Part shown: piece by piece, positions 53,979-64,000 of the stretch
Position numbering within the stretch: the stretch's first letter is position 1
Layout: every line of letters starts with the position of its first letter
Assembly (NCBI GenBank): GCA_036429605.1
Contig: CM071590.1
Coordinates: forward strand, 6,386,001-6,450,000
Length of the DNA stretch: 64,000 bases
Direction: 5' to 3'
Source: Cladobotryum mycophilum
Taxonomy: Eukaryota > Ascomycota > Sordariomycetes > Hypocreales > Hypocreaceae
Position numbers and translations under genes: made by a program
The notes under the pieces: model-generated
The model's input: only the letters and a program-made list of their open reading frames with translations
The model's database searches: none
Told to the model about the DNA's origin: nothing

Positions 53979-56156
53979 TTACACCGACAAGATGGACCTG
54001 AAAACCTTTTCTAGTATAGCATTGGCATCTAACACCATGCTGTTGCTCCGCCACGCTACAAAATTGTCTGGCCGTACCAAAACGCAGCCGTCTTCTTCCA
54101 CTTCTCGCAGACGGTCCCAATCACCGTATACAGCCTCATATTCGAGTCCATAACCAACCTCAAAGACGGCTACTTCGATGTTTAGGGATTGCTGAATCAA
54201 TTTCGCTGCTTGCTTCCACGCCTCTCCACCATAGCCTATAAAGAGTGAGAACCGCCCTTTACCCGCCAAGTCAATAGTAGAGATTTTCTCCCCAGGAATG
54301 GCGGTATTGAGCCAGGCATGAGGCAGTCGATGACCAGGATAAGTGTGTGGCTCATAATACAGGTCTGCATCTGAGGGCAATGCTGGTTCGTCTCCAACTC
54401 TGTCAAGACAGACGGCAGTGGAGCGGTATAATTGGTTTGACTCGGCGCCGAGCGTCAAAAACTCATGAGACATGTGTTCGATTGCTTTGTTGAGATCGCG
54501 TCGCTTCTTGCTGCCCCGTTCCGATTTCTCATCCAGAACTGCGAGTTCCTGTTTTCGCTCTTCAAAGGATGACTTCAGGAAACCAAGAGCCTCAAACACT
54601 GGGATTTGGTCTCGTATCGACTGATTAGCTCTATACAGTCACTGTCAGTCAACAGCATTCAGCTTTTAGATTCTTCGATCCACCATACCTTGCGACGACA
54701 CCAGCACCCACAGGTTGACGCTCAACCGTGTATGTGTCAAGGAGAGCTGATCCAGCCAAACCTACTGCGTGTTAGTGGCCTAGGTCACGAAAAACCCTAG
54801 TCTTGACATGAGTCTTACCCCTCTCAACCAAGTTAATCTTCCATGCAAGGTTTGCCGCATCCTGAATACAAGTATTGGACCCCAAGCCATTCATTGGCGG
54901 ATGTCGATGCACGGCATCGCCTAGACAGAAGCTACACATGATTTAGAAACCCGGCCTTTCGCGTCTACTCACGGGCGGTACTTACATATTACCCTTGCTG
55001 TATTTTTCTGCCACAATGTCATTAATGACCCATTTATCGATTCGCTGGATCTCTACCGGAATCGAGTTGTCGCCGAGCGCAGAGTAAACTTGTTTCTGGA
55101 CCTGCTCAAAGGAGGGCGTGAACTCGGTTGGACAGGTCGGTTTGTATAAAAATATGACCATCCATTCATACCAAGGCTTTACCATGCGGAAGACTGTCCA
55201 CCAGGCGAAATCGGGGTCGTCCATGCCTGGTCTAACCAGATAATGAAGATTGCCCTTTCGGCTTTTCATCAACTCAGTGAGATCGGCTCGCACAAGCACA
55301 TTGAGGGCTGTACCTCCGCTTGGCTTGACTATCAGAGGGAGCTGTAATTGTTGCACAATCTGACTCCGGGCTCCGTCTGCCCCAAAAAGATACTTGGCTT
55401 TGATAGTGAAGGTTGTATTAAAAATCATGTCCCGCACGGTCACGGCGATAAAGTCCCTCGCCGAATCATCGAACGATAGGAACTGGGTTCGAAAGCGACA
55501 GGGGAATCCGTGTTGAGTGGCGTATCGCAAGAGAATAGGTTCTGTCCAAGTCTGGTTGAGCTCTAGGTGAGAGCATGGGCTACGGAGTTGGTATTCGCCC
55601 TGAATATCGTTAGCGTTTCAATATCCCCCCACGATGAAGAATCACAGGATATAGGGAGTGTTGTACCGATCGCTTTGGGCCGAACCCCCAGGAATTGACG
55701 CGACCGTATTCCCTTCCGGTCATGGTCTCACACCAACGAGTGTGGCTCATCTCTTCGCCTTCGTACCCAAGTTTCCTCCATTCCTTTTCCATCTCGGGGT
55801 CCAGATCACGGATGCATTCTATACAGTACCATTAGTTCTCTGTCACTTTGGACCTTTGCGCCGAACCATATTTGCATACCCATCGTCGCCTGGTTATTGA
55901 TATGCGCCCGGGGTGTATTCGCCGATGACGGCGCTGAACTGATGATCAAGCCATGAAAACCTGCCAAATAACATATCCGTTACTATCACCGCTATACGAT
56001 ACGATTAGAATAAGAGGATGATGAAATATGCGAACCATATTTGCCAAGGAAACATGCCAGAGATGCGCCAGCGGGCCCAGCGCCGACAACCAAAAAGTCT
56101 AGCCTCAATGCTTCAGCGCCATCATTGGCCTGCTCAGGTAGAAACGACACTGTCAT
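53979..56156 (-). CDS. FAD-dependent aromatic (phenol-type) monooxygenase
   Basis: Flavoprotein hydroxylase of the phenol 2-monooxygenase / 2,4-dichlorophenol 6-monooxygenase family. Seven exons: 56156-56036, 55960-55880, 55818-55667, 55599-54986, 54931-54819, 54761-54689 and 54630-53979. All six introns (54-75 bp) keep phase; predicted 601 aa. Motifs: FLVVGAGPAGASLACFLGKYG (in parts; GxGxxG FAD site), NTPRAHINNQATM, YLFGADGARSQIV (DG motif) and FCLGDAVHRHPPMNGLGSN (GD motif, in parts), IQDAANLAWKINLV, and a C-terminal thioredoxin-like domain (FSLFIGYGG, CVLVRPDNFVAWR). It sits beside a maleylacetate reductase and an intradiol dioxygenase, which fits hydroxylation of a phenol or resorcinol to hydroxyquinol. 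The substrate is inferred. Confidence 0.92.
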
Positions 56157-57355
56157 GGCGAACGACTGCTGAATCGGCCGATGTACTCTGTAAAGGCTAC
56201 ACGATTCAAGAAAGTTTCCAAGGCAGAGCCGTGAGCAAAGGGTGACGGATGAGCACGCCACTTCATATACCAGATCCAGGACCCGTGGGTCGTGCTACAC
56301 GCTAGGCTGCTGGTAGTTCAACGCAAGTGCGCAATGGGGTCAATGATACAAAAACCCTGCCGCCCAACGGCTGAGTAGCACTATCATGCAGGACTCTCGG
56401 TTCGGTCATGTGTTTACAAGCGATCCGTATGGGCCTTTGTCAGATACCCATCGACCCGTTCTCTTATCTTACCTTGTATACATGAAGTCCCTTCTTTGTC
56501 TCGGACCGCTCCGCATTGCCTATAGAGAGACATCAAGTCAGAAATGACCTTGTGGTTACTTATTCGGGATAGACATGCATGTGGCGTTGAGTAATATATC
56601 TTTCAACCGCCTCTGCTATAAGTGCTTGCTTACCCAAATAAGGAAGTAAGCTAGATGCTAGAAACTAGGAGCCAGGTCGCATGAGGGCACTGTCCGGTCT
56701 TTTGCCCACCAAGGATGAGGTCGTCGGCGAGAGTGGAGTATCCGTCCTCTCACCGTTACATTAATTGTTGTTTTGAAACCTATGGATTAAAAACAATTCT
56801 GTACTAGAAAGATCCTCTTGTGCCCGCTTGGAGCATCTCTTGCACGACTACACAGTGAACGTATTCCGTTTCAGTTCGGAGTTCCTCATCCGGTAGTTCT
56901 ACAACTGCCACGAGACAGCGGTTTACCCCAACAAGTTGATTCTCGGCTATTGGCTCTTACTTACAGGCTCCTGACCCTCCCCTGAGTAAGAAAAATTACA
57001 GGTTGATATAATGCACTAATGTCTCGGAAAGACGGCCGCCCTCCCTATTAGGCAAAACCAGGCGGCCCTAAGCTGGGCAGACGGATTACTGGATGCTCGG
57101 TAATCAGTGTGTCATTGGGTGTCAGTGATGAACAAGAAGATGACTTGGCTTTTTATTCAATCTCTTCTTTCACGCGCCGAATAGGCTTTTTAAAGAGGTC
57201 AAATGATACCAGTCGACGGCGGGAATGGGCATACAATGCAACGGGATTTGCATTGCAGCGGCCGTCCAGATCCGAGCATGCCGCGACCAACAGACAGTAG
57301 CACTGCATCGAGAAGAGGCCCACAAGTGAAGACTTGATTGTGAGACAATCTGCTG
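56157..57355. other. Intergenic within the catabolic cluster
   Basis: 1.2 kb between the monooxygenase start and the maleylacetate reductase stop. I looked for a regulator gene and found none. No repeats of note. Confidence 0.5.
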
Positions 57356-58484
57356 CTACAAATCACGATGCCCTGGCTCGCCATTCCATGCCCGTCTTAT
57401 CAATTCGCGGATCGCGCCCTGCTCAACAGGTTGGGGGTTCCAAAAGGGCTTGCTTATGAGAATATCCGCCGCCGTGTCAACGTCTTCCTCTTTGAGTCCC
57501 AATTCCCTCAAGCTTGATGGGATACCGAAACCAGATATTAGCTTGTTCAGGCCTTGGATGGCGTCGCCGTCGCTGTGGGGAATGATGCCCGCGAGCTTTT
57601 GCATGACGTGGGGAATGCTGGGGGCTGTATAGGCGAGTGCATGAGGGAGAATAATGGAGTGCGTTTCTGCGTGAGGAAGGCTGAAGCTGCCGCCCAGGAC
57701 GTGACATAACTTGTGGTGCAGGGAGACGCTGGTCATGGCGAGACATTTGGCGCAGAACCAGGCGCCCTGAAGCGCATCCGAGCGAGCGGAAACGGCACTG
57801 GGGTCGTTCATGATGAGAGGGAGTGATGAGGCCAACAGCCGGATTCCCTCGACGGCAAACATGCTTGCGATGGGATTGGCATCCTTTGCATACAGAGCCT
57901 CGACTAGGTTGAGGGTTAAAACATGGAATGGATAATGATGGGTTTACCAACGTACCAGCATGCGCCATCGCATTGAGTCCACTCGTGGCGCTCAATTTGG
58001 GGGGCAAGCTCAGCGTGAGGTTGGCATCGTATATGACGACAGCCGGAATCGCTGCCCGGTCAACGTGCGTGCGCTTCTGACCGTTCTCTGTCTCACCTAC
58101 TATTGGTGTCATTTCACTTCCCGCGTACGTCGTCGGGATGGAAATATGAGGCAATCCGGTGCGAATAGACAAGGCCTTGCCCAAGCCTACGGTGCTCCCG
58201 CCGCCAATCGACACGAAGCAGTCGGCACTGGTAGACTTGGAGTATTCCAGCGCCTCGGCGGTGATGTTGGTGGGGGTGTGCATCGCGGCACGGGTGAATG
58301 CCCCGACAACATGACCGCCCAGCAATTCTGTGAGACGCGGGACGTGCGATGATGTGCCGCTGGGAGTGGTGAGTAGGAGAGGTTTCGCGAGGCCGAGTTT
58401 GGCGAGTTCTTCGGGGAGTCTGCTCAGGCTGCCGACCCCGAAGAGAACCCTTCCATTATTCTCGGTATATTCAAAGACGCTCAT
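57356..58484 (-). CDS. Maleylacetate reductase (iron-type alcohol dehydrogenase family)
   Basis: Reduces maleylacetate to 3-oxoadipate with NAD(P)H. Exons 58484-57956 and 57903-57356; 52-bp intron (GTACGT...CAACCTAG). Predicted 358 aa, the usual size. Motifs: GRVLFGVGSLSRLPEEL, VSIGGGSTVGLGKALS (cofactor loop), IPTTYAGSEMTPI, SGLNAMAHAVEALYA across the splice site, and the His-rich SLHHKLCHVLGG...PHAETHSIILPH region. The ATG at 58484 (MSVFEY) is chosen because the 10 codons upstream have no ATG. The gene is divergent from the intradiol dioxygenase, its pathway neighbour. Confidence 0.94.
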
Positions 58485-59164
58485 ATTGCCGGGTTGATGG
58501 AGCAAGGGACACAATCAGCTCACGATGAGACAATGTAAGCTCTATGCATCGCTAACCGACGATTTGAAATGTTGCATATATATAATCACTCAAGGAAAGC
58601 AGGCATTCAACAAGCCTATCAAGCAGAAGCCGTTAGTAAGGAAATGCCGAGTTTCGGTCATCATTATGATACGGCTCCAGGGTTGAGTTGTCATTCGGTC
58701 TCTTCCGAGGTGACAAAATAAACCACGCATAGATGATCACCCTCTCAACCATGCAAACAGCCATCCTATCCCCCCGCCTTTTTTATCTCCTCTCTTAGCG
58801 ATGAAGCTACTGTCGTTCTCTTCCTTGTTCGTTTCATCGATTCAACTGCCGGCTCTTGGATGCCGTTCGATTATTAAGTTCCAACTCAGCATTTTATAAT
58901 AATGACTGATCAGGGTTTCGCATCCATGCATCCATGCATCATGCATCATGCATGCGCGGGTCACCCACACCGTCTAATTCCTTATGCATGCTTTTCTAAT
59001 ACTACGTATATCTCGCTATGGAGGCGAGATTCGACAGGTATATCAATAGCAGTTGAAGCGAGGGAATGTTTGAAAGGCTAGACCTACAAACAAACTTGAA
59101 TATCAGTTATATAACTGCCTCCTGGAATCCGACCTTTGGAAGAAATCGTTCGACATCGATAATC
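58485..59164. promoter_or_regulatory. Bidirectional promoter region, maleylacetate reductase / dioxygenase
   Basis: 680 bp between the two start codons. TATATATAA-like sequence at about 58576-58584 faces the reductase (about 92 bp from its ATG). A run of palindromic ATGCAT motifs lies at 58922-58956. Co-regulation is inferred from the arrangement. Confidence 0.45.
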
Positions 59165-60202
59165 ATGGCGCCGACGAATCTTGAAGACTTGACGTCTGAG
59201 AATTTGACCCCTCACGTCATCAAGACATGTACCGAACATGTCGCAGATGAACGGACCAAAGAGTTGATCAGTGGCCTGATCCAGCATCTACATGATTTCA
59301 CACGAGAAGTCAAGCTGAAGCCAATTGAATGGGAAACAGCCATTCGTTATCTCACCAAAGTATGTTGTCCGGAAATTCTTCATGTTTAGTGCCTGATCAT
59401 AACGCCTCTACCTTGTTTAGGTCGGTCAAGGTTCAAGTCCAGAGAGACAAGAGTTTGTCCTGCTTTCCGACGTTCTTGGCCTCTCGGCGTTGGTCGATAC
59501 CCTGAACTCTGCACAGGCAAACGTGGACTCGGCGACTGAATCGTCCACACTCGGTCCCTTTCACAATGAGAATGCGCATGTGCTCGACAATGGGCAGTGC
59601 ATAGGCGCCCCGGGCGTCGTCGGAGAGCTCATGCTGATGCACGGCACTCTGCGATCAACTGACGGTGCGCCGATTGAGGGCGCGACGGTGGATGTTTGGG
59701 AGACGAATGGGAATGGTCTGTATGATATGCAGGATCCGAGTCGTCCCGATTCGGACTGCAGAGGGGTGTTTACTACGGATGAGAAGGGTCGGTTTTACCT
59801 GCTGGGTGTCAAGAGTGTGGACTACGATATTCCCAACGATGGCCCAGTAGGAGACTTGCTGAACTTGCTCGATCGAAACATTACACGCCCAGCACATGTG
59901 GTACGTCTTGGAAGATGAAATTTGTGGCATTGACATTCACTAACACAACTGGCCAGCACTTCCAACTCAAGCATCCATCCTATGTTAACCTCACGACGGC
60001 TTTGTACGACGCCGACAGTGAGCACATTGCCAACGACCCCGTGTTTGGCACCAAGAAGTCGCTCGTCAAGACTGTCAATTGGTCAGCTGATCCAAAGGCT
60101 CTCATCGAAGAGTATAAGCTGCAGAGCGCCCTTGGAGAGATGAGCTGGGACGGGAAGGGATTGTGGGTCATTGAGCATGATTTCGTGTTATTGAAGAAAT
60201 AG
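59165..60202 (+). CDS. Intradiol ring-cleavage dioxygenase (hydroxyquinol 1,2-dioxygenase type)
   Basis: Fe(III) dioxygenase cutting hydroxyquinol or catechol between the hydroxyls. Exons 59165-59359, 59421-59900 and 59957-60202; introns of 61 and 56 bp, both phase 0. Predicted 306 aa. N-terminal dimerisation region LTPHVIKTC, LISGLIQHLHDFTREVKL (in parts). Catalytic core: STLGPFH, VDVWETNGNGLYD (first Tyr ligand), VDYDIPNDGPVGDLL (second Tyr), and RPAHV|HF with His224 and His226 on either side of intron 2. The C-terminus is YDADSEHIANDPVFGTKKSL. Genomic company with maleylacetate reductase favours hydroxyquinol over catechol; sequence alone does not settle it. Confidence 0.92.
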
Positions 60203-60491
60203 CCGGGGAGGATAATTATATACTACAGCACTACGGAGGTCCATGTGAAGAAAAAGAAAAAAGGAATTGGTGAAGAAAATCGTTTATATCCAGCATCAAA
60301 CGAACAAGAGGACCGAAACTCCAGTCTTTGACGTTGATAATGATTCAGATAATATACATTGACTCATCTATGATGCAAAAGAAAAAGCAAGAAACAAACG
60401 TTATCCGTCTATAAATTCCCCAAAATCATTGCCTCCGTTATGCAAGCCCTTTTTGCCTCCCAGATTTCTTCCCCCCATTCCTAACAAACAT
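60203..60491. other. Short intergenic, converging 3' ends
   Basis: 289 bp between the dioxygenase and P450 stop codons. A-rich on the left; no gene. Confidence 0.4.
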
Positions 60492-62298
60492 TTATACCAC
60501 CGTCCTGCGCTTAAACTCTAGGAGAGCCATGGGGTTGGGGGTGATGACCAAGTCGACCTCAAAGTTCCTGGGCCTCTTCTCGGGGCCACCCTTGAGCTCG
60601 ACGTCGTCCTTTAGCCTAAAGTCCCAGTTCATGAGGAGCTCGGCGAGGATGACCTTGATCTCGTTGGAGGCGAAGAAGCGACCGGGGCAGGTGTGGTTCC
60701 CGTAGCCGAAGACGAGGGACTCGGCGTTCGAGGTGGAGAACTGGTGGCGGGTCTCCTTGCCTTCCATGTTGCGCAGGTTGTAGAAGCGGAGGCCGTCAAA
60801 CTCGTCGGGGTGGGTGTAGCCGGCGGGGTTGTACTCGGGGGAGTAGGTGGTGGTCTTGGGGTCGGTGTGCACGGCGAAGGAGGCGAAGCAGATGCGGGTT
60901 CCCTTAGGGAGGGTGTGGCCGGTGGAGAGGGTGAGATCAGAAGTGCAGATACGAGTGCCGGAGGCTGTGTGTGTGTCTTTTGTTAGCATGACACTTTTTC
61001 TTTTGTCAAGAAAGGGTTTTGTTGAAGGGGGGGGGGACGTACTGTAGATGGGAGGGTTGAAGCGCTGGCTTTCCTTCATGAAGCTGTCGAGTTTGCGGAG
61101 CTTGTTGTAGCTCTCCTTCTTCAGCCTGATGTATCCGTTTTCATCAATGTCCATACCATCAGCGGTGCTGATTTGCTTGATTTCTTCGCGGAGAGGCTCA
61201 ATGTACTCGCGTCTGGTGGCAAGATCGAGAATAGCATGAGTAGTAGCCATACCGCTGGTATGAATGGCGGCAAAGGACACTTTTTTTTACGATGTTAGCA
61301 TCCATAGAACATGGCATATAGAAATGACTCGGGTTGAATAACTTACAAACCATCTGGTTGAGAGCGAGATTCTCGGGGTCGTTGCGCAAGTTCTCGGGAG
61401 TGTACTTTAGGAGCCATTCGATAAAGTTACCCTCCTGATCACCGGACTCTTCGTTGTGGAGCTTTCGCTTGACAGAGTCCTTGGTCAGCTGGGCGTTCAT
61501 GATGGGGGTCAGCATCTCAGCGCCGCGGGTTCGGTGGGAGGTGAGCTTCTTGATCTCGGGGAGAGAGTTGGTGACCCAGGGGCGCTTCCAGGCGGGGTAG
61601 TCGCGGATGGCATTGCGTGCCTTGACGCAGTCAATGGTGTAGCTGATGGTGGATTGGATCCATTCCTCCTCGCGGCTGAGGGGACGACCAACGAAGATGC
61701 GACCGTTCAGAAGAGCAATGAGACGTAGGACCTTGCCGTAGAGGGGGAAGGGGGTCCACTCCTTGCAGTCGCCAAACTCCTTGTCGAAGCCGAATCGGAC
61801 CTCATCCTGGAGATCGGGAATGGTGCTGGCAATGTGTCTGGTGAGATCGATACGGATGGCCTGAATCATCTCCGGGCGGTGGTCTCCAATGCCAGTGTAC
61901 TGGGCGAAGAAGTTGCGCTGGTGCTCCTTTGTGAAGGAGACGACAGACTCGGGCAAGTTTCGGACTTCATCCTGGATCTTGATGGGCAGAACCACGATGG
62001 GGGGGACATGGGCAAGATGTAAGGTGAATCAGGATACTTGAGGTTCGTTAGAGCTTGTACAATGGCTAACAAAAATTGGTAGGGACATATGACTTACTTT
62101 GCGTGCACCCTCGAGCAACTCCTTCTTGGTGATGGGGGCTCCCTCAACGCCCACGACGGGGAGGTTGAGCTTGGGTTTCTTGCTCAGGTTGAAGTAAACG
62201 AACAGGATGGCCACGATGAGTGCGGCAGCCCCTGAGAGCGTTGGTGTTGAAGCCAGCGTCTTGACGACATTGTCGAGTTGCAGCTGTAGAGACTCCAT
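60492..62298 (-). CDS. Cytochrome P450 monooxygenase, one frame break
   Basis: Membrane-anchored P450. Exons 62298-62098, 62036-61347, 61279-61043 and 60964-60492. Expected length is about 533 aa if the break is bridged. An N-terminal TM segment (LSGAAALIVAILFVYFNL) is followed by PVVGVEG. The I helix is SFAAIHTSGMATTHA, spliced from V-L|S. The ExxR motif is KESQRFNPPIY. Heme loop FGYGNHTCPGRFFASNE. The frame breaks at the G7 run 61999-62005 (C7 on the coding strand): ILPMSPP continues to IVVLPIKIQDEV only with one more C. The overall pattern (AAIHT in helix I, CPGRFFASNEIK) resembles the fungal ent-kaurene-oxidase-like/CYP503-type group rather than the CYP53 benzoate hydroxylases. Its part in the neighbouring aromatic pathway is uncertain. 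Confidence 0.9.
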
Positions 62299-63890
62299 CT
62301 TTTTTCTTGTTTGGTGTCACACACACAGACACCTAACCTGTGATGGATTATGATGATGTTGACCTGCGTCAGACCTTACTACTGTTTTGCCTCATAAGGG
62401 CGGGGGGTTCGCAGAGACAAATAATAAAACACATGTTTGTCAGGATTCTCAGCAGAAGACATGCATTTCATTCCAAAACAAGAAAAACACAGATTGTTAC
62501 TTGGACGAACTTTGAAAAATTGACCGAATTATGCAATGTATAGAACTTTGCGTTTGTGTTTGTCTGAGTTCTGGGCTGGGCTTGTAATATTAAATTCACC
62601 GAACAGCTGGTGAGTGTAAGGCAAACAGGATCCTGTGAGATTTTGGCTCCAGGGCGCCGCCTCCCTCGGTCCGTAATGCTGACGTTTGTTTATTCATTTC
62701 GACGCCAGATGATTGGCTTTTCTCTCTCTCTGTGTGTCTGTCCTTTCCATTGCCTGAAACACTAAACAGATGGATCAATTCGATTTGGTTCATGATAGTA
62801 ACTCGGAGCTGAAGATGATGCTTGCTTGCCTCCCCTGTTGCCCCCCTCCTACCCCCTGTGCATACAAGATGGAGAGGGGCAGATCCATTATTGGTACCTG
62901 CATAGTGTCACATTTCGGTGCATTCTTTTCCTTGCTCACACCCACCACCACCCACCCACCACGACGGACAGATAAAGGTTCCCAGCATCGCCAAGCCCGT
63001 AGGCGAGTAGCGGAGCGGCAACATCTGACGTTTGCATGATGTTGATTCCGTGGATGCCCAGGTACATGGATTGCCTGCAAGATGATGAGCCTAGATAGAC
63101 ACTTAAATCCCGCTTACATCCGTAAACGCGCCATAGATTACACATGTTGTCTTTGCCCAGTGCGTGCGTGCGTGCGTGCATGTGTGCGTACGGCCAAAGG
63201 TATGTCTCGGAATAGACGATCGTAGGCTGACTGCCTTGAGCCTTTTTCCTTCTTCTTCTTCTTTGTCTGTCTGCCCCTCTCCCTCTATCTTTTCCTCAAA
63301 GAGGGCATCTCCGAACCGTAGAATAGAAGAATGCAAATGTTTCGGATGAAGGTTATCATCTTCTAGCTCGGCCGAATAGCGATTCCGGTTCGGTTCCGTC
63401 ATATCCTGAACACACCTTGTATATAAGCCTGGGGGGAGAGCAAGGGAGGGAGAGAGGCATTCTCTCGTCCCTGTAAGACGTGGCGTTTTTGCCTTTCTCT
63501 TTTTTGGGTGTACGAGCCCAGAATATCCAATTTTATACATACCTACTACATGCATGCGTATTGATATGTTCTGAACACGCGTATTACTTCTTCTTCTTCT
63601 TATCTCATGCATACTACCGCTTGCTAAGTCCCTACGGTTTCATCAACGACACCCAAAAGGGAATAGAATCTCACAATCTGTCTCTCTCTGTGCCGTCGAC
63701 GCCCACGGTTTTCCCGTCCAGCTACAGAGAGCTCACTTTTGACAGGCCCGCCGCCCGACGCCCGCAAGGTTCTCTCATTTATCTTTGCTGGAGACTCATT
63801 GCATTCTTTCATTCTCAGAGAAGAAGCATAGCAATCAGTCAAACAATACAGAATCCCTCCACTTTGCATCACTCACTCTCTCTTATCATC
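62299..63890. other. Intergenic, 1.6 kb
   Basis: Upstream region of the P450 (left) and of the partial gene at 63891 (right). Contains a GTGC/CGTG repeat (about 63160-63180) and CTT repeats (about 63249-63263 and 63588-63602). No supported gene. Confidence 0.5.
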
Positions 63891-64000
63891 ATGGGCTTCA
63901 GCGACGTCCCCCCACCCCATGTATCGCCATGGTTTGGCCCTGTATACGATGCAACCTTTCACTTCGCAGGAGCGGCGTGGACACTATGTTACATCCTCAT
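63891..64000 (+). CDS. Start of an unknown, probably membrane protein (cut by window end)
   Basis: An ATG in good context (CATCATGGGC) opens a frame of at least 36 codons to the window edge: MGFSDVPPPHVSPWFGPVYD, then ATFHFAGAAWTLCYIL, which looks like the beginning of a first TM segment. Pyrimidine-rich leader just upstream. The family cannot be told from so little. Confidence 0.5.
   Translation, partial: MGFSDVPPPHVSPWFGPVYDATFHFAGAAWTLCYIL

Noticed and set aside
1..64000. CRISPR arrays, bacterial operons or riboswitches
   Set aside because: The window is fungal nuclear DNA with spliced genes; the spaced repeats seen are microsatellites.

Overview
This window is nuclear DNA of a filamentous ascomycete. 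The evidence is short introns of about 46-126 bp with CTAAC-type branch sites, a fungal Dicer-like 1, a HET-domain protein, fungal augmin subunit HAUS6, mannitol-1-phosphate dehydrogenase and a Fot1/pogo-type transposon with AT-rich, RIP-like decay. Gene content suggests a Sordariomycete, possibly Hypocreales; the order is inferred, not demonstrated. There is no CRISPR array or operon. I recognise one tRNA.

Layout. 1-2.5 kb: intergenic with simple repeats. 2.6-5.0 kb: Ser-rich unknown protein (+). 6.1-11.0 kb: Dicer-like 1 (-). 11.7-12.2 kb: a 15-bp minisatellite that may encode a repeat protein. 13.2-14.2 kb: dual-specificity-phosphatase-like protein (-). 15.8-18.2 kb: mitochondrial Suv3 helicase (-), divergent from a longin R-SNARE (+, 18.6-19.3 kb). 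19.8-27 kb: small unknown ORF, membrane SDR, DUF2235 hydrolase and peroxisomal enoyl-CoA hydratase, all (-). 27.3-32 kb: a likely accessory patch with decayed repeats, a HET-domain gene (+) and an intron-containing tRNA-Ile(AAU). 32-39 kb: RBM25-like splicing factor (-), mitochondrial ribosomal protein bS21m (+) and HAUS6 (-).

39-51 kb is mostly gene-free. It holds mannitol-1-phosphate 5-dehydrogenase (-) and a 1.87-kb degenerate Fot1-like transposon with perfect 45-bp inverted repeats and a TA target duplication. 51.1-53 kb: glucose-6-phosphate isomerase (-), which shares fructose-6-phosphate with the mannitol enzyme. 54-62.3 kb: a likely catabolic cluster of FAD phenol-type monooxygenase (-), maleylacetate reductase (-), intradiol (hydroxyquinol-type) dioxygenase (+) and a P450 (-). 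The first three fit hydroxylation, ring opening and reduction into 3-oxoadipate. A new membrane-type ORF starts at 63.89 kb and runs off the window.

A striking window-wide pattern is that five genes (Dicer-like 1 twice, RBM25-like, bS21m, HAUS6 and the P450) each need one extra base, at or close to a homopolymer run, to keep conserved reading frames joined. All six events are one-base contractions, which points to homopolymer under-calling in the assembly rather than six independent pseudogenisations. Gene models below are given as they stand, with break positions marked.
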